Below, in pieces: positions 39,114 to 49,493 of a DNA stretch of 64,000 bases. A program made the translations under genes and the position numbers. Under the pieces are notes generated by a model. It worked only from the letters and a program-made list of their open reading frames with translations, did no database searches and was not told the DNA's origin. How positions within the stretch are numbered: the first letter of the stretch is position 1; each line of letters opens with the position of its first letter. Source of the DNA: Trinickia terrae (lineage in GTDB: Bacteria; Pseudomonadota; Gammaproteobacteria; Burkholderiales; Burkholderiaceae); assembly GCF_005144415.1 (NCBI RefSeq), contig NZ_SWJE01000015.1, forward strand, positions 248,001 to 312,000, given 5' to 3'.

Positions 39114-39602
39114 AATGGCGCCCGCCAGCGCCCGCCGCCGCACGTCAAAGCATGTAATCCAGGCCGTCACTCGTCTCCGATAGCCTCGTGCTACCGGTGG
39201 TGGGAAAGGTGCCGACGGCTGACGGCCCGTTACCGAACGGCGCTTGCACCGTGCGGCGGCCTCGCCTGGTCATGCCGTCGATGTGTATGGCTGGTATGCA
39301 AGCCAGCGAGCTGGACGAAGGCCCGGCCCCAGCCGATGCCCTGACCCAACCGGCCAAATTGCCCCCTATCCCGAAACCAGTAAAATACGCCGCGACTCGG
39401 GCGAAGCGGACCTCGCGCGGGCGGCGGGGCGTCAAATCGACGCCGGCGGTGGAGCGAGCAACGACGCATCCGCGCTCATTTCCGGCGCACGCCACCCACA
39501 GCCTTGTTCCGATTCGCCTTTTTTGAACTTTCAACGGATTGTCCACGCAGATGTCCACATAGCCTGTGGACAACCGCGTGTCAGCAGAACCCAAGAGAAG
39601 TC
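39114..39602. other. Intergenic region before parE with a gene remnant
   Basis: 489 bases without an intact gene. It contains the 77-base remnant at 39215-39291 (listed separately) and ends in the parE promoter region. The stretch from 39114 to 39540 probably still belongs to the accessory patch. Confidence 0.5.
39215..39291 (+). pseudogene. Remnant of the 34195-type gene, 3' end
   Basis: Aligns without gaps to 34499-34575, with 63 of 77 bases identical by hand count. In the matching frame it encodes AAASPGHAVDVYG, like the AAASPGHVVDVYG end of the intact gene, but has an in-frame TGA near its start and no gene upstream. Confidence 0.7.
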
Positions 39603-41588
<1,986 letters not shown>

Positions 41589-41644
41589 GCGAGGCGCCAG
41601 CGCTTTCGCCCCGAGCCCCCACCTGAACACGGATACCAATTTCG

Positions 41645-43963
41645 ATGGATCAACAAGACGATCTCTTCGCCGAGCCGGCCGTGCCGGACAGCGATTTCCT
41701 GACGCTCGGCAACTACGCCGAGCGCGCCTATCTCGACTACGCGGTGAGCGTGGTCAAGGGCCGCGCGCTGCCCGACGTCTGCGACGGCCAGAAGCCGGTG
41801 CAGCGGCGCATCCTCTTCGCGATGAACGAGATGGGCCTTGCCGCCGACGCCAAGCCCGTGAAGTCGGCGCGCGTGGTCGGCGATGTGCTCGGCAAATACC
41901 ACCCGCACGGCGACCAGTCCGCCTACGACGCGCTCGTGCGCCTCGCGCAGGACTTCTCGATGCGCTATCCGCTGATCGACGGCCAGGGCAACTTCGGCTC
42001 GCGCGACGGCGACGGCGCGGCGGCGATGCGCTACACCGAAGCGCGCCTGACGCCGATCGCCAAGCTCCTGCTCGACGAGATCGACCAGGGCACGGTCGAT
42101 TTCATGCCGAACTACGACGGCTCGTTCGAAGAGCCGAAGCTGCTGCCCGCGCGGCTGCCGTTCCTGCTCCTGAACGGCGCGTCAGGGATCGCGGTCGGCC
42201 TCGCCACCGAGATTCCCTCGCACAACCTGCGCGAAGTCGCGGCGGCGGCCGTGGCGATGATCAAGCATCCGCATATCACGCACGCCGAGCTGATGCAGCA
42301 CGTGCCGGGGCCGGACTTCCCGGGCGGCGGCCAGATCATCTCCAGCGAAGCGGAAATCGCTGCCGCCTACGAGACCGGCCGCGGCAGCCTCAAGGTGCGC
42401 GCGCGCTGGAAGATCGAAGACATGGCGCGCGGCCAGTGGCAGCTCGTCATCACCGAATTGCCGCCGAATACCTCGTGCCAGAAGGTGCTCGAAGAGATCG
42501 AGGAGCTGACCAACCCGAAGGTCAAGCTCGGCAAGAAGACGCTTACGCCCGAGCAGCTGCAGATGAAGCAGACGCTGCTCGCGCTCGTCGACGCCGTGCG
42601 CGACGAGTCGGGCAAGGACGCACCCGTACGCATCGTGTTCGAGCCGAAGTCGCGCACCATCGACCAGACCGAGTTCGTCAACTCGCTGCTCGCGCACACG
42701 AGCCTCGAAGCGAACGCGTCGCTGAACCTCGTGATGATCGGCGCCGACGGCCGGCCGCGCCAGAAGGGCATCGCCGAGATCCTCAACGAGTGGGTCGGCT
42801 TCCGCTTCGCGACGGTCACGCGCCGCACTCAGCATCGCCTGGGCAAGGTCGACGATCGCATCCACATCCTCGAAGGGCGGATGATCGTCTTCCTCAATAT
42901 CGATGAAGTGATCCGCATCATCCGCGAGTCGGACGAGCCGAAGGCCGCGCTGATGAGCGCGTTCGGCCTTTCCGAGCGGCAGGCCGACGACATCCTTGAA
43001 ATCCGCCTGCGCCAGTTGGCGCGGCTCGAGAAGATCAAGATCGAGAAGGAGCTGGAAGAACTGCGCAACGAGAAGGCCAGGCTCGAAGAGCTGCTCGGCA
43101 GCGAATCGGCGATGAAGCGGCAGATCATCAAGGAGATCGAAGCCGATGCGAAGCAGTACGGCGACGAGCGCCGCACGCTGATCCAGCAGGAAAAGCGCGC
43201 GACGTTCGAGGCGAAGGTCGTCGACGAGCCGGTGACGGTCGTCGTCTCGCAGAAGGGCTGGGTGCGTGCGCTGAAGGGCCATGGGCTCGATCCGGCGGGC
43301 TTCTCGTTCAAGGCCGGCGACGGCCTCTACGCGGCGTTCCAGTGCCGCACGCCCGATACGCTGATCGCGTGGGGCAGCAAGGGGCGCGTCTATTCGGTGG
43401 CGGTCGCGCAGCTGCCGGGCGGGCGCGGCGACGGCGTGCCGGTCACCTCGCTGATCGAGCTCGAATCGGGCACGCACCTGATGCATTACTACGCGGCCCC
43501 GGCGGACCAGGCGCTGCTGCTCGCGTCGAGCAACGGCTTCGGCTTCGTCGCCAAGGTCGGCGACATGGTGAGCCGCGTGAAGGCGGGCAAGTCGTTCATG
43601 ACCATCGACGAAGGCGCGGCGCCGCTCGCGCCGATGCCGATGCTGCCGAACGCGCACCAGGTGGCGTGCCTCTCGAGCGGCGGACGCCTGCTCGTGTTCG
43701 GCCTCGACGAGATGAAGACGCTTTCGGGCGGCGGACGCGGCGTCACGCTGATGGCGCTCGACGACCGCGAAACGCTCGTGCAGGCGCTCGCGATCAACGG
43801 CGCGGGCGTCGTGCTGCTCGGCACGGGGCGCGGCGGCAAGGCGGGCGAGGAGGTGCTTTCGGGCGCCGCGCTCGCACCGCATGTCGGCAAGCGTGCCCGT
43901 AAGGGGCGCGCGCCGGATACGAAGCTCAAGGTGGTGAGCGAGCTGCGTCCGGTGCTGGCTTGA
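41645..43963 (+). CDS. parC: DNA topoisomerase IV subunit A
   Basis: 772 residues. Breakage-reunion domain with [20 protein letters not shown] (quinolone-determining region) and the active-site Tyr in [10 protein letters not shown], long coiled coil around 420-490, then the C-terminal DNA-wrapping beta-propeller, shorter than in GyrA. Forms the heterotetramer with ParE. The spacing of 56 nt to parE on the same strand implies an operon. Confidence 0.95.
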   Translation: MDQQDDLFAEPAVPDSDFLTLGNYAERAYLDYAVSVVKGRALPDVCDGQKPVQRRILFAMNEMGLAADAKPVKSARVVGDVLGKYHPHGDQSAYDALVRLAQDFSMRYPLIDGQGNFGSRDGDGAAAMRYTEARLTPIAKLLLDEIDQGTVDFMPNYDGSFEEPKLLPARLPFLLLNGASGIAVGLATEIPSHNLREVAAAAVAMIKHPHITHAELMQHVPGPDFPGGGQIISSEAEIAAAYETGRGSLKVRARWKIEDMARGQWQLVITELPPNTSCQKVLEEIEELTNPKVKLGKKTLTPEQLQMKQTLLALVDAVRDESGKDAPVRIVFEPKSRTIDQTEFVNSLLAHTSLEANASLNLVMIGADGRPRQKGIAEILNEWVGFRFATVTRRTQHRLGKVDDRIHILEGRMIVFLNIDEVIRIIRESDEPKAALMSAFGLSERQADDILEIRLRQLARLEKIKIEKELEELRNEKARLEELLGSESAMKRQIIKEIEADAKQYGDERRTLIQQEKRATFEAKVVDEPVTVVVSQKGWVRALKGHGLDPAGFSFKAGDGLYAAFQCRTPDTLIAWGSKGRVYSVAVAQLPGGRGDGVPVTSLIELESGTHLMHYYAAPADQALLLASSNGFGFVAKVGDMVSRVKAGKSFMTIDEGAAPLAPMPMLPNAHQVACLSSGGRLLVFGLDEMKTLSGGGRGVTLMALDDRETLVQALAINGAGVVLLGTGRGGKAGEEVLSGAALAPHVGKRARKGRAPDTKLKVVSELRPVLA

Positions 43964-44097
43964 CGGTGTGCTGGCCGGGCCAGCGTGGCCCGGTCGCGCT
44001 GTCATCCGCGCGGTTCACAATGAACTGCGCGGCGCGCGAACGGTCGAACGCGCTTGATCATTACCCAACCAGACCCAGACCCCGAGGAAGCCCCGCC

Positions 44098-44556
44098 ATG
44101 TCCAAAGCCATCGATGTCGCCCTGTTCCTGCACCTGATCGGCGTGGCCGTCTGGGTGGGCGGCATGGTGTTCGCGCAATTCTGCCTGCGTCCGGCGCTCT
44201 CCGACTTGTCGCCGCAGCTGCGCCTGCCGCTGCTCGAAGCCGTGTTCGCGCGCTTCTTCAACTGGGTCGCGGGCTCGGTGCTCGTGATCCTGCTCTCGGG
44301 CGGCTTCCTGCTGCAGCAGTTCGGCGGCGCCCATGCGGTCTGGCCGCTGCACGCGATGGCGGCGATCGGCATCGTGATGATGCTGGTCTTCGGACACCTG
44401 CGCTTTGCCGTGTTTCCGCGCATCCGCCGCGCCGTGCAGGCGCAGAAATGGCCCGACGGGGCGCGCGCGGTGGGCACCGTGCGGCGGCTCGTGGTCGTCA
44501 ATCTGGTGCTCGGGGTGGTGACGATCGGTATGGCGGTGATGTCGCGCGGGTTCTGA
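44098..44556 (+). CDS. CopD-like four-helix membrane protein
   Basis: 152 residues with four hydrophobic helices. Helix one carries FLHLIGVAVWVGGMVFAQF (His plus WVGG), the signature of CopD-domain proteins; HAMAAIGIVMMLVFGHLRF in helix three gives further His. Such proteins may bind heme or copper. CGAGGAAG precedes ATG 44098. Follows parC by 134 nt and ends before a terminator, so it may be the last gene of that unit. Confidence 0.8.
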   Translation: MSKAIDVALFLHLIGVAVWVGGMVFAQFCLRPALSDLSPQLRLPLLEAVFARFFNWVAGSVLVILLSGGFLLQQFGGAHAVWPLHAMAAIGIVMMLVFGHLRFAVFPRIRRAVQAQKWPDGARAVGTVRRLVVVNLVLGVVTIGMAVMSRGF

Positions 44557-44580
44557 CACAACCCGTCTAGCCACGTTCGA

Positions 44581-44605
44581 ACGCCGCTCGCGAAGCGGCG
44601 TTTTT
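44581..44605 (+). terminator. Intrinsic terminator
   Basis: Stem ACGCCGCT / AGCGGCGT with a tight loop followed by TTTTT, 25 bases after the CopD-like gene. Its last bases touch the end of the convergent LysR gene. Confidence 0.85.
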
Positions 44606-45606
44606 CATGCGCGAGCGCTTCCCGTACCGCGCCCGTCTCCCAGCCGCTCGCTGAGCGAATGCTGCTGCATCCACCGCAGCATGCTGTCGAGAAACGTCTG
44701 CTCGGCCACGTTCATCCTGCGCTCGCGATGCCAGAGCAGATAAACGTCGACATCGACGAGCCCTTCCTCCGGGGGCAGGCGCCACAGCCGCTCGTGCGCG
44801 AGGTCGTCGCGCACGATGTGCTCGGGCAGGCAGCCGATGCCGTAGCCCGCGAAGATCAGCCGCCGCACTTCGTCGAGACTCGGCGACGACGCAACGATCC
44901 GCCCCGTGAAGCCGCGCTGATCGCGAAACACGGTGAGCGGCGAGAGGCTGTCGCCGATCTGGTCGCTCGTGAACGAGACGAAGTTCTCGGCGAGCAGGTC
45001 GTCCATCGTCAATTGCGTCTGGCCGAAGAGGCGGTGATGCCGGCCGCAGAAGATCGCGTAGCGCTGGCGCAGGAAGCAATGCCGCTCGAGCTTGTCGACC
45101 GGGCTGCGGCACAGGCTCAGGCCAGCCGTCGCGGTTTTTTGCAGCAGCGACGAGATGATGTCCGAGGCCCGCATCACCTCGATTTGCAGCTCGATGCGCG
45201 GATAGGCGCGATGGAAGCCAGCGAGGAATTCGTCGTAGGCCGCCGAGTCGATGCGGCTCACGGAGAGCAGGCGCAGCGAGCCGGTGATGTCTTCGGTCTT
45301 CTCGTCGAGCTCGGTTTCGAGCCGCGAGATGTTGCCGTAGATGTCGCTTGCGATCCGGTAGACGTCGATGCCCGCCTGCGTCGGTTCGAAGTGCGGGCCG
45401 CGGCGCTGGATCAGCGTGTGCCCGAGTGCTTCCTCGAGCCGCTTGAGCGCCTGGCTCACTGCCGGCTGCGTCACGTAGAGGCGCGCTGCGGCGCGGCTCA
45501 GGCTGCGCTCCTGCATGATGACGAGGTAGGTGCGCAGCAGGTTCCAGTCGAGACGGTCGTTCAGGAAGCGGGCGGCATCGGGGCGCAGGCGGGGTTGGTC
45601 GGTCAT
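44605..45606 (-). CDS. LysR-family transcriptional regulator
   Basis: 333 residues from ATG 45606. N-terminal winged helix with LSRAAARLYVTQPAVSQALKRLEE, then a periplasmic-binding-fold effector domain. Divergent from the MHS transporter gene and an amidohydrolase gene, whose expression it probably controls. A long imperfect palindrome lies between them (45645-45692). Likely effector: the transported compound or its product. Confidence 0.93.
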   Translation of the reverse strand: MTDQPRLRPDAARFLNDRLDWNLLRTYLVIMQERSLSRAAARLYVTQPAVSQALKRLEEALGHTLIQRRGPHFEPTQAGIDVYRIASDIYGNISRLETELDEKTEDITGSLRLLSVSRIDSAAYDEFLAGFHRAYPRIELQIEVMRASDIISSLLQKTATAGLSLCRSPVDKLERHCFLRQRYAIFCGRHHRLFGQTQLTMDDLLAENFVSFTSDQIGDSLSPLTVFRDQRGFTGRIVASSPSLDEVRRLIFAGYGIGCLPEHIVRDDLAHERLWRLPPEEGLVDVDVYLLWHRERRMNVAEQTFLDSMLRWMQQHSLSERLGDGRGTGSARA

Positions 45607-45644
45607 CGTGCGCGAAGGATTCCCTGGGGCGGTTCTGGCTCGGG

Positions 45645-45692
45645 TATTAGTTGAATTTATGTCAAGAATAATAACTCGAAATTTGACTAATA
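45645..45692. promoter_or_regulatory. Imperfect palindrome, candidate LysR operator
   Basis: Arms TATTAGTTGAATTT (45645-45658) and AAATTTGACTAATA (45679-45692) are inverted copies matching at 12 of 14 positions, with a 20-base spacer. The site is AT-rich and sits midway in the 135-base gap between the divergent regulator and transporter genes, as LysR recognition sites usually do. Confidence 0.6.
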
Positions 45693-45741
45693 GCTTCTGG
45701 GCGGCGATAAACACGCAGCGCTCACATAGAGAGGAATCCCC

Positions 45742-47055
45742 ATGAGTCAGCCTGCCTCACCGTCCCGCCAGCCGGTTCGCGCCGCCACCGCCGCTTTCAT
45801 CGGCACAATGATCGAGTGGTACGACTTCTACATTTATGCGACCGCCGCGGCGCTCGTCTTCGGCGAGCTGTATTTTCCGTCTCACGACCCGTTCTTGAGC
45901 ACCATGGCGTCGTTCGGGACCTTCGCGGTCGGCTTCTTCGCGCGGCCGTTCGGCGGGCTCGTGTTCGGCCACCTTGGCGATCGGATCGGCCGCAAGAAGG
46001 CGCTCATGACGACGCTGATGATGATGGGCGCGGCCACCGTCTGCATCGGCCTGCTGCCGGACTACGCGTCGGCCGGCATTCTCGCGCCGGTGCTGCTCGT
46101 GCTGCTGCGCGTGGTGCAGGGGATCGCGGTCGGCGGCGAGTGGGGCGGCGCGGTGCTGATGGCGGGCGAGCACGCGCCGCAGGGGCGCCGTACGTTCTTT
46201 GCGTCGTTTGCGCAATTGGGCAGTCCGGCCGGGCTGATTCTGTCGCTCGTCGCGTTCCGCGCGGTGACGTCGATGGACCATGCCGCGTTTCTCTCGTGGG
46301 GCTGGCGGCTGCCGTTCCTGGCGAGCGCGGTGCTCCTGATCGTCGGCATCGTGATCCGGCTCGGCGTAAATGAATCGCCCGAGTTCGCGCAAGTGCAGCG
46401 GGCGCAGCGGACCGCCAAGCTGCCGATCGCCGAAGTGTTGCGCAGCGCCTTCGGCCTCGTGCTGCTCGGCATCGGCGCGAACACGATCGGGATCGCGGGC
46501 GTTTACTTCACCAACACGTTCATGATCGCGTACACGACGCAGTACGTCGGCGTCACCAGGTCCATGATCCTCGACTGCCTCTTTGCCGTCGCGATCATCC
46601 AGTTCCTCGTGCAGCCGATGGCAGCCTGGCTTGCCGAGCGGATGGGCGGCGCGCGCTTCTTGAAGTGCGCGGCGCTCGCCGCGATGATTTCGCCGTATCC
46701 GATGTTCGTGCTCGTGCAGCGCGGCGAGCCCGCCGCGATGGTGATCGGCATTGCGCTGGCCGTGGTGTGCATGGCGAGCTTCTATTCCGTGATCGCGGGC
46801 TTCGTCTCCGGCGTGTTTCCCGCGCGCATCCGCTATTCGGCGATCTCGCTGGCGTATCAGGTGTGCGGCGCGCTCGCCGGCGGGCTGACGCCGCTCGCGG
46901 GCGCCTGGCTAGCCCATCGCTTTGCGGGGCAGTGGTGGCCGCTCGCGGTGTTCTATACGTGCCTCGCGGGCGTGTCGCTCGTCTCGATCGCCGCGCTCGA
47001 TGCGCGCCGCCAGAAGCACGCGGAGATGGCCGAGACCGCAGGCGCGGCGAATTGA
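45742..47055 (+). CDS. MHS-family MFS metabolite transporter
   Basis: 437 residues, twelve helices. Starts with FIGTMIEWYDFYIYATAAAL and has GHLGDRIGRKKAL and LLRVVQGIAVGGEWGGAVLM, hallmark motifs of metabolite:H+ symporters (ProP, ShiA, KgtP). Substrate not given by sequence. Pairing with a downstream acetylpolyamine amidohydrolase suggests uptake of an acetylated polyamine or similar amide. GAGAGGAAT precedes ATG 45742. Confidence 0.9.
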   Translation: MSQPASPSRQPVRAATAAFIGTMIEWYDFYIYATAAALVFGELYFPSHDPFLSTMASFGTFAVGFFARPFGGLVFGHLGDRIGRKKALMTTLMMMGAATVCIGLLPDYASAGILAPVLLVLLRVVQGIAVGGEWGGAVLMAGEHAPQGRRTFFASFAQLGSPAGLILSLVAFRAVTSMDHAAFLSWGWRLPFLASAVLLIVGIVIRLGVNESPEFAQVQRAQRTAKLPIAEVLRSAFGLVLLGIGANTIGIAGVYFTNTFMIAYTTQYVGVTRSMILDCLFAVAIIQFLVQPMAAWLAERMGGARFLKCAALAAMISPYPMFVLVQRGEPAAMVIGIALAVVCMASFYSVIAGFVSGVFPARIRYSAISLAYQVCGALAGGLTPLAGAWLAHRFAGQWWPLAVFYTCLAGVSLVSIAALDARRQKHAEMAETAGAAN

Positions 47056-47112
47056 ATCGCGAACGGACGGCAGCGCTCGCGCTGCCGTCATCGATGAACC
47101 AGGAATCGACCG

Positions 47113-48141
47113 ATGCTCACTTACTTTCATCCTGAACAACTGCTTCACCATCCGCGTACCTACCTGTCGCGCGGACAGATGCGCACGCCGCAAGAGGTGC
47201 CCGAGCGTGCAGCGCGGCTCGCCGCCGCGGTGAAATCGCTCGGCTTCGACGTGCGCGAACCGGCCGATCATGGCATCGCGGGCATCGCTGCGGTCCACGA
47301 AGCCCGCTACCTGCGCTTTCTCGAAGAAGCGCATCGCGAATGGAAGAAGATGCCCGACGACTGGGGCGACGAGGTGATGTCCAACATCTACGTGCGCGAT
47401 CCCAACCCGCTGCGCGGCGTGCTGGCCCAGGCGGCGCGCTATCTCGCGGACGGCAGCTGTCCCGTGGGCGCGAACACGTGGCGCTCCGCGTATTGGTCGG
47501 CGCAAAGCGCGCTGGCCGCGGCGGCGACCGTCGCCGACGGCGCGCGCGAAGCCTATGCGCTCTGCCGTCCGCCGGGGCATCACGCGCGCGCCGACGCGGC
47601 GGGCGGTTTCTGCTACCTGAACAACGCCGCCATTGCCGCGCAGTCGCTGCGGAGCCGCTATCCGCGCGTCGCGATCCTCGATACCGACATGCACCACGGC
47701 CAGGGCATTCAGGAGATCTTCTATGCGCGCGCTGACGTGCTCTACGTGTCGATTCACGGCGACCCGACCAATTTCTACCCGGTCGTCGCGGGCTTCGACG
47801 ACGAGCGGGGCAGCGCGGCGGGCGAGGGCTATAACGTCAATCTGCCGATGCCGCATGGCTCCGATGAAGCGGCGTTCTTCGAGCGTCTGGCGCAAGCTCT
47901 CGATATCGTGAGGCGGTATGGGGCCGATGCGCTCGTGATCGCGCTGGGCTTCGACATCTACAAGGACGACCCGCAATCGCAGGTCGCCGTGACGACGCCC
48001 GGCTTCGGACGGCTGGGCGAAGCGCTGGGCGGCATGGGATTGCCGACGGTCATCGTGCAGGAGGGCGGCTATCACCTCGAGAGCCTGGAGGCGAATGCGC
48101 GCGCGTTCTTCAGCGGGTTCGGCAAGCCGCGCGAGCGGTGA
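47113..48141 (+). CDS. Acetylpolyamine amidohydrolase (histone-deacetylase fold)
   Basis: 342 residues. RPPGHHA (catalytic His pair at 156-157), DTDMHHGQG (Zn ligands D192, H194) and ALGFDIYKDDP (third Zn ligand Asp) define the arginase/deacetylase fold. The YVSIHGDPTNFYP insertion and the long loop around EWKKMPDDWG point to the acetylpolyamine amidohydrolase branch. Hydrolyses acetylputrescine/cadaverine-type substrates in the cytoplasm. Follows the transporter gene by 57 nt. Confidence 0.88.
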   Translation: MLTYFHPEQLLHHPRTYLSRGQMRTPQEVPERAARLAAAVKSLGFDVREPADHGIAGIAAVHEARYLRFLEEAHREWKKMPDDWGDEVMSNIYVRDPNPLRGVLAQAARYLADGSCPVGANTWRSAYWSAQSALAAAATVADGAREAYALCRPPGHHARADAAGGFCYLNNAAIAAQSLRSRYPRVAILDTDMHHGQGIQEIFYARADVLYVSIHGDPTNFYPVVAGFDDERGSAAGEGYNVNLPMPHGSDEAAFFERLAQALDIVRRYGADALVIALGFDIYKDDPQSQVAVTTPGFGRLGEALGGMGLPTVIVQEGGYHLESLEANARAFFSGFGKPRER

Positions 48142-48174
48142 CACGAGTCAGGGTTGATTTGACGGAACGCGTCG

Positions 48175-49485
48175 TCAAGCGTGCGCGAAGAACACGATCC
48201 AGAGCCCGCATCCCACTGCCACGGTCCCATACACCGCATACACCGGCACCTTGAGCCTGCCGAAGCAGAGGCAGGCGAATGCGGCCGTCAGCAGATAGGC
48301 CGGCTCGAGCGGCACGCGCACGGCGACGCGCACCACGGCCGCGACGAGAAACGCCGTCGTCGCCGCGCGCAGGGCGCGCATCCCGTGCTCGAAGCGCGGG
48401 TAGGTCTCGAGTTGCTTCAGGTGCCGCTGCGCGAGCACGATCAGGCAGCCGGACGGCACGAAGAGAGCGAGCGTCGCCGCGACGGCGCCGAGCCAGCCGT
48501 CGGTCAGGTAGCCGAGAAACGGCACCACGTTCAAGAGCGGTCCGGGCGACACCGGCGAGAGCGCGAAGGCCAGCGTGAATTCGCTGTCCGATACGCCGAC
48601 CGCGGGCGTCACGAACAGCGTCTTCAAGACTGGCAGCGCGGAGAAGCCGCCGCCGAAGAGCGTCATCCCGGCGCCGGCGAGCCGCGGCCAGAGGAAGGCG
48701 GTCTCGTAGCGATGCGGCAGCGGTATGGCGAACAGCGCGATCAGGACCGCGAGCGCGCCGAGCAGGCGCCAATCGCTTGCGTGCAGCGAGAGCGAAAGCC
48801 GCCCTTCGCGCGACGGGCTCGCGAACCAGCCGGCCGCGAACGCGCTGCTGAGCAGCGCCACATAGGTCCATGCGCCGTGCGAGAAGATCAGCGCGACGCA
48901 GGCGAGCGCGGCCACCGTCCAGCCGAGCTGGCCGCGCACGATCGTGCGCATCTGCTTGCACCACGTGACGGCGATCAGCGACGCAAGCACCACGCTGAAG
49001 TGGTTGAGGAGCATCTGCGAGGCCATCGCGCGCACGAGCGACGTCTGATAGAAGCTCGCGAACACCGTCATCAGCGCGAAGAACGGCAGCACGCTTGCCG
49101 CGCCCGCCACCCAGGCGCCCGCCCGCCCACGCAGCGCATGGCCGACCTGCACGGCGACGTTGCAGCCCACGGGCCCGGGCACCATCCAGGCGAGCGCGAA
49201 CCAGTCGGCAAACTCGAGCCGGGTGAAGCGCCGGTCGCGCTCGACGTAGTGGTTCTCGAGCTGCGCCATCAGCGCGAGGCCGCCCCAAGATAGCGACGAC
49301 AGGCCGAACACCACGCAAAAGAGCGTCCAGAGCGATTCGGGCTTGCGCGGCTTGGGCACGTCGTGGGAGGCGGAGCGCTCGGGCTCGGCGGGCTGGGCCG
49401 CGCCGCTATTGGCGTTGCTGCGGCCTAAAAAGCTCGACGCGATAGCCGAGCCGGCATGGCGGAACAACGCGCGCCAATCCGTCAT
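48175..49485 (-). CDS. chrA: Chromate transporter, ChrA/CHR family
   Basis: 436 residues, about ten to twelve helices in two homologous halves. First half has SLSWGGLALMAQLENHYVE and WMVPGPVGCNVAVQVGHALRG; second half has TLFGGGFSALPVLKTLFV and ALSPVSPGPLLNVVPFLGYL, the duplicated PGP motifs of CHR transporters. Could export chromate or act on sulfate-like ions. A polar 50-residue N terminus precedes the first helix. Convergent with the amidohydrolase gene. Confidence 0.88.
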   Translation of the reverse strand: MTDWRALFRHAGSAIASSFLGRSNANSGAAQPAEPERSASHDVPKPRKPESLWTLFCVVFGLSSLSWGGLALMAQLENHYVERDRRFTRLEFADWFALAWMVPGPVGCNVAVQVGHALRGRAGAWVAGAASVLPFFALMTVFASFYQTSLVRAMASQMLLNHFSVVLASLIAVTWCKQMRTIVRGQLGWTVAALACVALIFSHGAWTYVALLSSAFAAGWFASPSREGRLSLSLHASDWRLLGALAVLIALFAIPLPHRYETAFLWPRLAGAGMTLFGGGFSALPVLKTLFVTPAVGVSDSEFTLAFALSPVSPGPLLNVVPFLGYLTDGWLGAVAATLALFVPSGCLIVLAQRHLKQLETYPRFEHGMRALRAATTAFLVAAVVRVAVRVPLEPAYLLTAAFACLCFGRLKVPVYAVYGTVAVGCGLWIVFFAHA

Positions 49486-49493
49486 CCCGAGCC

